A DNA stretch of 32,288 nt from Methylobacterium sp. E-065 (GTDB taxonomy: Bacteria; Pseudomonadota; Alphaproteobacteria; Rhizobiales; Beijerinckiaceae): NCBI RefSeq assembly GCF_022829605.1, contig NZ_JAKSYD010000302.1, positions 1-32,288 of the forward strand. The letters are read 5' to 3'. This document shows, piece after piece, positions 26,354 to 32,288 of this stretch. The translations under genes and the position numbers were made by a program. Under the pieces are notes generated by a model. It did no database searches and had not been told where the DNA came from. It saw nothing but the letters and a program-made list of their open reading frames with translations. Positions within the stretch are counted from its first letter, which is position 1, and the number at the start of each line of letters is the position of its first letter.

Positions 26354-26569
26354 ATGATCGCTGTACTCATGCCCGCCGTGATCGGGGGCTTACTTGCCGT
26401 TATTGGGACCTGGCCCTGGTTTGGCCCTTACGCCATTCTGAGCGGCCCCTTGGCGGCGGGGGGCCTGGCGATTTCGATCGGGCTTTTCCTCGCGTATCAG
26501 CGGAGTCGGTCGTCGTCCAAGCAACGGAGCCGCCTCGTGATCGCACAAACGGAAATTCATCTGGGATGA
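26354..26569 (+). CDS. Small membrane protein with two helices, unknown
   Basis: A protein of about 71 residues from ATG 26354 (an in-frame ATG at 26309 would add 15). Two hydrophobic helices are seen: IAVLMPAVIGGLLAVIGTW and AILSGPLAAGGLAISIGLFL, followed by a basic tail (YQRSRSSSKQRSRL). It lies downstream of an A/T-rich block. No family recognised; the two-helix and basic-tail layout is typical of many small uncharacterised inner-membrane proteins. Confidence 0.42.
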   Translation: MIAVLMPAVIGGLLAVIGTWPWFGPYAILSGPLAAGGLAISIGLFLAYQRSRSSSKQRSRLVIAQTEIHLG

Positions 26570-26878
26570 ATAACCGCCACGCGGCTCAACGCCCGCGCCA
26601 ACCCGCGCCGTGTCTGAGCCTGGGGTTTTGAACTGCAACGACCGGTGCGAGCCAAGTCGCGGATGTCGGCTCCAAGCCGGACCGATCGCGACCGTCCAGG
26701 CGTGCGGCATCGTTCGCATCCGGGGTGGGCAGGCCGGCACAGTGCAGCAGACACGCAGATCCGACCGACGGTGTTTCAAAGACCGCGGCCGCGCGATCTA
26801 GCTTGGAGAGGGAATCGCGCAGTCAGGAGACCGCAATTAAAGATAGCTTCAGCTTGGTGTGCGACTTGGTATCTGTCC

Positions 26879-27127
26879 ATGCGTGCCGCTTCGAGGCATC
26901 AGGACCACCACGGCAAACCGATCCATTGGGGGCGCATGCTTGGCTGGGCCATCATGACGCTGGCATGCGTCGGTTACTTCCTAAATGAGGCGTTAAGCGC
27001 CCCGATCATTGAGGACGATGGATCGGACACCGTTCAAGCTCCCCGGCATGACTCGTCGGATCCGGCTCTGTCCGGGCTGACGGCGGCCCCGCAAGCCTTG
27101 CCGTCGCACAGCGCATCGGATCAGTAA
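26879..27127 (+). CDS. Small single-helix membrane protein, unknown
   Basis: A protein of 82 residues from ATG 26879: a short basic N-terminus with HQDHHGKPIHWGRM, one membrane helix (LGWAIMTLACVGYFLNEAL) and an acidic, Ser/Asp/Pro-rich tail predicted to be outside. Its stop overlaps the 3' end of the convergent sugar transferase gene by 7 bases. The open frame reaches further upstream but without helix or family signal. No family recognised. Confidence 0.42.
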   Translation: MRAASRHQDHHGKPIHWGRMLGWAIMTLACVGYFLNEALSAPIIEDDGSDTVQAPRHDSSDPALSGLTAAPQALPSHSASDQ

Positions 27128-27783
27128 GCGTCGGAGCGACCCGGGAACACGTGAAGCGCCGTGGCGGCCAGGATCTTGAGATCCAAAGCGAAACTCTGGT
27201 TCTCAATGTACCACAGATCGAATTCGACCCGGCGCTGCATGTCGGCCAGTTGCGGGGTGCCGCCGCGCGAGCCGTTGACCTGAGCCCAGCCGGTGATGCC
27301 GGGCCGCACCGCGAAGCGGCCGGAATAGGCGCTCAGCAGCGCGCCGTAATGGCGGTCATGGGCCAGCGCGTGGGGACGCGGGCCGACCAGCGCCATCTCG
27401 CCGCGCAGCACGTTGATCAGCTGCGGCAGCTCGTCCAGGCTCGAGCTGCGCAGGAGCCCGCCGAGCCGGGTCAGGCGGGCATCGCCCCGGCGCACTTGTG
27501 AGACGACCGCCCCGTCCTCCTGCACGTGCATGGTCCGGAACTTGTAGATCAGGAACGAGCGCCCGTTCAGGCCCGTCCGCGTCTGACGGAACAGCGCCGG
27601 ACCTGGGCTGTCCAGACGCACCAGCAGCGCGACAAGCGCCAGAAGCGGCGCCAGCAGGACCAACGCCAGGGCCGCGACAGTGACGTCCAGCCCGGTTCGC
27701 AGAGTTGCGCTTGGCTGTTGGCCGCCGGACGTCACGGGCGTCAGCGGTTCGTCAGCAGCCAAGCTGCGTTCTGCGGCCTTCAT
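27121..27783 (-). CDS. Bacterial sugar transferase (short, WbaP/ExoY-like initiating glycosyl-phosphate transferase)
   Basis: This 220-residue protein moves a sugar-1-phosphate from a nucleotide sugar to the undecaprenyl phosphate carrier, the first step of exopolysaccharide or O-antigen repeat assembly at the inner membrane. Visible motifs are a membrane helix (LDVTVAALALVLLAPLLALV, about residues 33-52), LDSPGPALFRQTRTG, the KFRTM box, SLDELPQLINVLRGEMALVG followed by PRP, and RPGITGWAQVNG. It is the short catalytic form without the N-terminal membrane and nucleotide-binding-like part of long WbaP-type enzymes. AGGGG lies about 9 bases before ATG 27783. No other polysaccharide genes lie near, so it is an orphan; the sugar is unknown. 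Confidence 0.9.
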   Translation of the reverse strand: MKAAERSLAADEPLTPVTSGGQQPSATLRTGLDVTVAALALVLLAPLLALVALLVRLDSPGPALFRQTRTGLNGRSFLIYKFRTMHVQEDGAVVSQVRRGDARLTRLGGLLRSSSLDELPQLINVLRGEMALVGPRPHALAHDRHYGALLSAYSGRFAVRPGITGWAQVNGSRGGTPQLADMQRRVEFDLWYIENQSFALDLKILAATALHVFPGRSDAY

Positions 27784-28241
27784 GCGATGAGCCCCTATTC
27801 AGATCCGGCTGGGTGGGCGCGGCCGCCGGGTACCTGAAGGCGGCGACGCCAACTGAGTCCCAGTCCGGGCGCCGCCACAGCTCCGCCGTTTAACTCGGCG
27901 TTAAGCCAGATACAAGGAATGATCCTAATTGTGGGTGGCAGCGGATCGCATGTAGCAATATTATAGCGCCAATTGTTATGCTATTTTTTTAAAGATGACT
28001 TGCTATCGTTTTTTCCCTGAGAGGGGCTCGTCGCCTGTATCTCAGGTAATTTCTTCAGTTATTGAATCCTTTTTTAGGCGGGTGTGATCGCGTCCAGATA
28101 CGCTGTATATTGACTTGCAAGTTTTTTATCGATGGCGACTGGCTTTTGATCCGGCGTTAAATATGTGACGAGACAAAGAGGGTTCTGTCGCCGTTCTGCG
28201 CGGGCTAACGCGCTCATATTCGGATCGAAACAGAAAACTGC
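27784..28241. promoter_or_regulatory. A/T-rich gap upstream of the sugar transferase with TGACTTGC sites
   Basis: This stretch has no gene. It is unusually A/T-rich from about 27900 to 28240. On the minus strand TATAAT is present at 27960-27965, a possible -10 for the sugar transferase with no good -35. TGACTTGC occurs at 27996-28003 and 28111-28118 (the latter inside the palindrome ACTTGCAAGT followed by six T). This is the reverse of the GCAAGTCA array at 25.13 kb. Confidence 0.4.
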
Positions 28242-28922
28242 TTAGTGATTAAGTACCAAGTCGCTGGAACGGGCAGCGATTTTTGCGTTCGCGGCGCCGG
28301 TTTGCCGCCGGGCGATGGGGCGGGCAGTGAGCTGACCCTTCAACGCTTGAAGGGCGACCCGGACCCGCGCGGACGGACGACCCATCTGCGCGCGTTGACC
28401 GTCCCGGCTGGCCAGTCGGGCCGAGAACAGCCGCCTATCGCCGTCCAGAAGGGCCGTGATCTCTGGGCTCGATCTGTTCCACATCGCCATATCAGGCGGA
28501 AACAGGATCGCCGCGGAACCGTCCCGCTGGGCCTCCTCGCGGGCGCAGCGCGCCGCCAGTTCGTTCAACGCCTTGAGCGTGATGTCGAGATTGGCCTGGA
28601 CCTGCGTCTTGTCGAGGCGGATCAGGACGTCGCCGGCCCTGACGTGATCGCCATCCTTGACCAGCAATTCGCCGACGCCGCCGCCGGTGGGATGCTGAAC
28701 CTTCTTGATCTCGGACTCGACCACGAGCTGGCCGGGGGCGATGATCGCGCCCGCGAACGAGGTCATGGTGGTCCAGCCGGCCAGACCCGGCACCAGCGCC
28801 ACGGAGAGGACGCCGGCGAAGACGAGCTGGCGGCGGATGGAGGCGCGCGGATGGCGTCGCGGCCGCGTCCGGGCGGTCAGATCCAGGCCGGATCCGGTGA
28901 GGATGGGGGATCCTGCCGACAT
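28242..28922 (-). pseudogene. Truncated HlyD-type membrane fusion protein of a type I secretion system
   Basis: The N-terminal half of a HlyD/PrtE-type periplasmic adaptor is recognisable. It has a cytosolic basic start, one membrane helix (LVFAGVLSVALVPGLAGW), then the lipoyl-like hairpin AIIAPGQLVVESEIKKVQHP, GGGVGELLVKDGDHVRAGDVLIRLD, and the first coiled-coil residues (QANLDITLKALNELAARC). The frame then degenerates after RLASRDGQRAQM and ends at 226 residues, where such proteins are usually near 430. The ATG at 28922 overlaps the stop of the ABC gene (TGATG), as in intact type I operons. It is a remnant and cannot bridge to an outer-membrane channel. Confidence 0.8.
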
Positions 28923-29160
28923 CACGCGCTCACCCTCTGTTGATCGGCACGCTCTGCCCCGACGGGCCGCAGAACACGCTTGAGGACATCATCCTTCGGG
29001 CCGAACGCCTGCAGGCGTCCGTCCGCCATCACGAGCACGGAATCGACGGCGGCCAGCGCGCTCGGTCGGTGGGCGACGACGATGCAGATCCCGCTGCGGC
29101 TTCGCACCCCCTGGATCGCCCGCGTCAGCGCGGCCTCGCCATCGGCATCGAGCTTGGCAT
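28922..29160 (-). pseudogene. C-terminal remnant of a type I secretion ABC ATPase
   Basis: The reading frame carries only the end of a PrtD/HlyB-type transporter: the D-loop area KLDADGEAALTRAIQGVRSR, the H-loop ICIVVAHRPSALAAVDSVLV, then MADGRLQAFGPKDDVLKRVL. The Walker A, signature and membrane parts are missing, and a stop lies just upstream at about 29160; the sequence further upstream no longer codes for the family. It overlaps the start of the HlyD remnant, so both are relics of one operon. Confidence 0.8.
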
Positions 29161-29421
29161 TTCAGGTCGACCGTATGTTGAGGAACACGCTGCGGCCCGG
29201 TCGGGTTCGCGTTCCCCGATCCCTCGACGACGACCCTCGAAACGCGCGAGATTCCCCAACGCGACTTATCGATACGATGGGCCTTGGGCCGATGAAGGAT
29301 CAACCTTCGGTTCAGGCTCATACCAAAACCGCGGTATGACCGGGTGCAGCCCGCTGGGGGTGCGCAGGGGGTGGCGTGTCGGATGTGGGGCACTTCGTCC
29401 CTCGAAAGGCGAGGACAAACG

Positions 29422-29715
29422 ATGACGCGGAAGATTATCGAAGCGCCCGATTTCGGAACTCTGGGCTTTCCGACAGCGCCGGGATTCGATGCGCCGATGG
29501 TTCAGGCTCCGATCGTGACGCCGGGTGACGTCGCCGATCAGTCCGGTGATCTCTGGCTCGATGTGCTGGGTGATCGGCTTGTCCATGGTGAACTCGCCGT
29601 CACGCCCGAGCAGGCGAACGCAGCCGCCCGTTATGGCTGGGCTGCGGTTCCGAACAGCGAGCATGCGGGAAAGATCACGGTCCGGAGATCCGATCCGCAT
29701 CCGGATCAGGATTGA
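29422..29715 (+). CDS. Hypothetical protein
   Basis: A protein of 97 residues from ATG 29422, with AGGA about 6 bases upstream. It is soluble and mildly acidic (APDFGTLGFPTAPGFDAPMV, then DQSGDLWLDVLGDRLVHGEL, PEQANAAARYGWAAVP). No family recognised. It follows the ABC-transporter remnant on the other strand and lies in the decaying region. Confidence 0.5.
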   Translation: MTRKIIEAPDFGTLGFPTAPGFDAPMVQAPIVTPGDVADQSGDLWLDVLGDRLVHGELAVTPEQANAAARYGWAAVPNSEHAGKITVRRSDPHPDQD

Positions 29716-30120
29716 GAACACCGACGCTGCCTGTCGAGGCCGGCAACACGACCGGTCTTCAGGCCTTGCCCTGCGGATCCGGCGAAGGGCGTGATGGCCC
29801 GTGTGAGCGAGGGCCTGGCTGAGCAGGGCCTGCCGCGAAACGCTGTGTGCGCTGACGGCGGGAAAGGGCCTGGCTGCGCGATCTTCGAAGGTCTTCTGGC
29901 TTACGAATACCTTCAGACCATCAACAAATCCGATCCGTTACGGTATCGCGCCCGCTTCCCAGCCGCGCCGGGATCGGGTTAAGCAGGATCGGCACAGGTC
30001 ACCGCCAGAGATGACCGGCTCGCGAGGAAGCCCGAGAAGTCCGTCACGCCGCCGTCGCGGCTTTGTTCGGCCTGCCTCGAATCCGCGCGGACCCCGCGAC
30101 GCGCGACGAGGACAGGCCCC
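29716..30120. other. Gap without a supportable gene
   Basis: A frame of 63 codons at 29791-29982 is open but has no family match and no clear ribosome site, and I do not call it. The rest of the gap up to the MFS gene shows no hairpin or repeat worth noting. Confidence 0.35.
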
Positions 30121-31482
30121 ATGACCGGCCCCATAACTGGCTCTGCGACCACCGACCCGACACCCGGCTCCCCGGACGAGACCGCCCTCGAACGCTCGGC
30201 GATCCGCCGGATCAGCTGGCGGCTCGTGCCGTTCCTGATCCTCGCCTACTTCATCTCCTTCCTCGACCGCGTGAATGTCGGCTTCGCGGCGATCCAGATG
30301 AACCACGATGTCGGCCTCTCGGCGACGGTGTTCGGCTGGGGGGCCGGGATCTTCTTCATCGGCTACTTCCTGATGGAGATCCCCAGCAACCTGATGCTGG
30401 AGCGCTTCGGGGCACGGCTGTGGATCGCCCGGATCATGGCGACCTGGGGGCTGATCTCCGCCGCCATGGCGCTCGTGCAGGGGCCGTGGTCGTTCGTCGG
30501 ACTGCGCTTCCTGCTGGGCCTGGCCGAGGCCGGCTTCTTCCCGGGCGTGATCCTCTACCTCACCTACTGGTTCCCCTCGGCCTACCGGGCGCGGATCATC
30601 GGGGTGTTCATGATCTCGATCCCGATCTCGTCGTTCCTCGGCTCGCCGATCTCGGGGGCGCTCCTTAACGTGACCGGCTTGGGGCTCGCCGGCTGGCAGT
30701 GGCTGTTCATCCTCGAAGGGCTGCCGGCGGTGCTGATGGCCGGCGCGGTCCTGTGGCTGCTGCCGGACGGCCCGCGGGACGCGGCCTGGCTGCCGGCGGC
30801 CGAGCGCGATTGGCTGGAGCGGCAGCTCCAGGCCGAGGCGGCACGCAACACGAAGCGTGGGCAGGCAGCCAAGCCGCCCCTGTGGGAGATCCTGCGCGAC
30901 CGGCGCCTCGCCCTGTTCGCGGCAATCTATTTCGGCTCGACGGCGAGCAGCTACGGGCTCTCGTTCTGGACCCCGCAGATCGTCAAGAGCTTCGGCCTGG
31001 GCAATTTCGAGACCGGCCTGCTGAACAGCATCCCGTACGGTTTCGCGTCGGTCGCCATGATCCTCTGGGGGCGGCACAGCGACCGGATGGCCGAGCGGCG
31101 CTGGCACCTCGCACTCTCCTTCCTGGTCCTGGCGCTCGGGCTCGCGGGCGGCACCGTGCTGACGGGCCTCGGCCCTGTGGTCGCGGCGCTGACCGTGGCG
31201 GCGGTTGGCGTCTATATGCTCAAGGGTCCGTTCTGGGCGCTCGCCACCGAGCAGATGCTCCCCGCCACGGCGGCGGCGAGCATCGCGGCGATCAATGCGG
31301 TCGGGAATCTTGGCGGTTTCCTCGGGCCCTACCTGATCGGTGCGATCAAGGACGGGACCGGCAGCTTCACCCTGAGTCTCCTGCCCCTAGTGGTCTTCGC
31401 CCTGGTGTCGGCCGGACTGTCGCTGGTGCCGGGGCGCGCCTCGCAACCGGACTCGGGCGCCCGCCGGCCCTCGGTGGCCTGA
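30121..31482 (+). CDS. MFS transporter, anion:cation symporter (ACS) family
   Basis: This 453-residue inner-membrane protein has 12 predicted helices and the marks of the ACS family: PFLILAYFISFLDRVNVGFA in helix 1, MEIPSNLMLERFGARLWIAR (the loop 2-3 motif), FLLGLAEAGFFPGVILYLTY and LKGPFWALATEQMLPATAA. Members import organic anions such as tartrate, phthalate, galactonate or hydroxybenzoates with protons. GAGGACAGG stands about 6 bases before ATG 30121. Neighbouring genes do not name the substrate. Its stop codon is the first base pair of a duplicated unit (see 31480). Confidence 0.9.
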   Translation: MTGPITGSATTDPTPGSPDETALERSAIRRISWRLVPFLILAYFISFLDRVNVGFAAIQMNHDVGLSATVFGWGAGIFFIGYFLMEIPSNLMLERFGARLWIARIMATWGLISAAMALVQGPWSFVGLRFLLGLAEAGFFPGVILYLTYWFPSAYRARIIGVFMISIPISSFLGSPISGALLNVTGLGLAGWQWLFILEGLPAVLMAGAVLWLLPDGPRDAAWLPAAERDWLERQLQAEAARNTKRGQAAKPPLWEILRDRRLALFAAIYFGSTASSYGLSFWTPQIVKSFGLGNFETGLLNSIPYGFASVAMILWGRHSDRMAERRWHLALSFLVLALGLAGGTVLTGLGPVVAALTVAAVGVYMLKGPFWALATEQMLPATAAASIAAINAVGNLGGFLGPYLIGAIKDGTGSFTLSLLPLVVFALVSAGLSLVPGRASQPDSGARRPSVA

Positions 31483-31763
31483 GCGGTCGCCTGCGAACCG
31501 GCGCGACGAATGGGCGGTTAGCCTCGTGTCGCTGCCGGAACCATCGAAGGATTGTGCTCTCGGCTGCGCGGCCGACGGGGAGCCAGCTCGATGGACCTGA
31601 ACACCACCGTGCGCGACGCCATTCTGGCGGAACTGAAGCGCCAGTCGGAGGCGGAAGACCCCGCGCCGACGATCGACCTGTCGGAGTCGGGCTACGCGCG
31701 GATCGAAGGTCGGATCGATATCGAGGCGCTGATCATGGTCGTCGCGGGCGCGCTCGCCGGCGG
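31480..31763. repeat. Duplicated unit, copy 1
   Basis: This block is repeated with substitutions but no length change at 32005-32288, offset 525 bp. It begins exactly at the stop codon TGA of the MFS gene and contains a small gene. Identity is high in the blocks CGACGAATGGGCGGTTAGCC and TGCTCTCGGCTGCGCGGCCG. Confidence 0.85.
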
Positions 31764-31770
31764 GCCATGA
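31591..31770 (+). CDS. Small protein of unknown function, duplicated
   Basis: A protein of 59 residues: MDLNTTVRDAILAELKRQSE, then a conserved DPAPTIDLSE core, and a hydrophobic C-terminal end (ALIMVVAGALAGGP) that may form a membrane helix. GGGGAG lies about 9 bases upstream. A second copy, starting with GTG, is at 32116; the coding frame is preserved in both, which supports a real gene. No family recognised. Confidence 0.6.
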   Translation: MDLNTTVRDAILAELKRQSEAEDPAPTIDLSESGYARIEGRIDIEALIMVVAGALAGGP

Positions 31771-31797
31771 CGGGAGAGGCCGCCGCCGAAACGGCAG

Positions 31798-31827
31798 CGA
31801 GGCCGCTCCCTTGCGGAAGCGGCCTCG
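31798..31827. terminator. Perfect hairpin after the small duplicated gene, probable terminator
   Basis: CGAGGCCGCT and AGCGGCCTCG form a perfect 10-bp stem around a 10-base loop, 28 bases after the stop of the small gene. It lies between that gene and the convergent beta-barrel tail at 31876, so may stop transcription from both sides. No T-run. Confidence 0.6.
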
Positions 31828-31875
31828 CCGAACGTCAGGTCCGGGGCGCGGCCTGAGCCGCGCCTGGGATCGGTC

Positions 31876-32004
31876 TTAGTACGAGCCGAACTTGTAGTTC
31901 AGGCCGGCGCGGACGACGGCGAACTCGTCGGGTCGGCGGCCCGCGCCGCTGGTGACGACCGGGCAGTTGTTGGCGGCGGTGTCGACGAACGCGCCTCGGT
32001 CGCT
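31876..32004 (-). pseudogene. C-terminal tail of a beta-barrel outer-membrane protein, cut off by the duplicated unit
   Basis: The last 40 or so codons on the minus strand end in FAVVRAGLNYKFGSY, the closing strand of opacity/OmpA-type 8-stranded porin-like proteins common in Methylobacterium and Bradyrhizobium. The frame goes open beyond 32004, but there the sequence is that of the second copy of the duplicated unit and no longer coding for the barrel. So only the tail is left. Confidence 0.6.
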
Positions 32005-32288
32005 TGAGCGGTCGGCCGCGAAGCGGCGCGACGAATGGGCGGTTAGCCTCGTGGCGCTGCCGGAACCATGCAAGGATAGTGCTCTCGGCTGCGCGGCCGA
32101 CGGGGAGCGAGCTCGGTGGACCTGAACAACGGCGTGCGCGACGCCATTCTGGCGGAACTGCAGCGCCAGTCGGAGGCGGTGGACCCCGCGCCGACGATCG
32201 ACCTGTCGGAGTGGAGCTACGCGCGGAGCGAAGGACGGATCGGGATCGTGGCACTGATCGGTGATGACCCTGGCCGCGTCGCCGGCGG
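32005..32288. repeat. Duplicated unit, copy 2 (runs to the window edge)
   Basis: Homologous to 31480-31763 without insertions or deletions. It may continue beyond the window. Confidence 0.85.
32116..32288 (+). CDS. Second copy of the small unknown protein, 3' end beyond the window
   Basis: The frame starts with GTG (VDLNNGVRDAILAELQRQSE, then DPAPTIDLSE) and is open to the window end. It corresponds codon for codon to the gene at 31591, but its C-terminal part has lost the hydrophobic end (ALIGDDPGRVAG instead of ALIMVVAGALAG), and the start is GTG instead of ATG. It may be drifting or a pseudogene. Confidence 0.45.
   Translation, partial: MDLNNGVRDAILAELQRQSEAVDPAPTIDLSEWSYARSEGRIGIVALIGDDPGRVAG

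Noticed and set aside
29791..29982. Plus-strand frame of 63 codons ending near 29982
   Set aside because: No ribosome site or family; could be the tail of a lost gene, but nothing upstream supports it.
29938..31107. Minus-strand open frame of 389 codons opposite the MFS gene
   Set aside because: Charged low-complexity product typical of antisense to a membrane protein; the plus strand has 12 helices.

Overview
The window looks like a high-GC alphaproteobacterial chromosome, most likely a Methylobacterium/Methylorubrum-type Rhizobiales. This rests on the strong G/C third-position bias, the mix of gene families and the style of the intergenic hairpins. No rRNA, tRNA, CRISPR array or intact insertion sequence was found.

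Bases 1-7.4 kb hold nutrient-scavenging genes. There is a 5' fragment of a peptide-type ABC substrate-binding protein and a divergent M20 amidohydrolase of the AbgB type. A compact sulfur-scavenging group follows: two FMN-dependent luciferase-like monooxygenases and a Tat-exported sulfonate-type binding protein on the minus strand, and a divergent SfnB/DszC-like acyl-CoA-dehydrogenase-fold enzyme on the plus strand. A lone PAS-domain protein follows at 7.4-8.05 kb.

Bases 8.2-14.5 kb are one giant autotransporter gene on the minus strand, with a glycine-rich passenger of about 18 repeats and a C-terminal beta-barrel. It is split by a single frameshift in a run of six C/G.

Bases 14.8-21.5 kb are the centrepiece: a tightly coupled seven-gene minus-strand operon matching the conserved nitrilase cluster known as Nit1C. 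In transcription order it holds the MSMEG_0572/Sll0783-type protein, a Nit6803-type nitrilase, an MSMEG_0568-type radical SAM protein, a GNAT, an AIR-synthase-like protein, a GT4 glycosyltransferase and an MSMEG_0569-type flavoprotein. In Pseudomonas this cluster type is linked to growth on cyanide as nitrogen source; the chemistry of most members is not settled. A divergent MocR-type regulator (21.9-23.3 kb) has candidate operator repeats in the shared intergenic region.

Bases 23.3-30.1 kb are gene-poor, with lower GC in places. They hold small one- or two-helix membrane proteins, iteron-like repeats, a short sugar-phosphate transferase of polysaccharide synthesis, and the wreckage of a type I secretion operon (ABC ATPase tail plus truncated HlyD). 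This looks like a decaying accessory region.

Bases 30.1-32.3 kb carry an ACS-type MFS transporter. It is followed by a small gene of unknown function that lies in a unit duplicated 525 bp downstream; a beta-barrel outer-membrane protein tail sits between the two copies.
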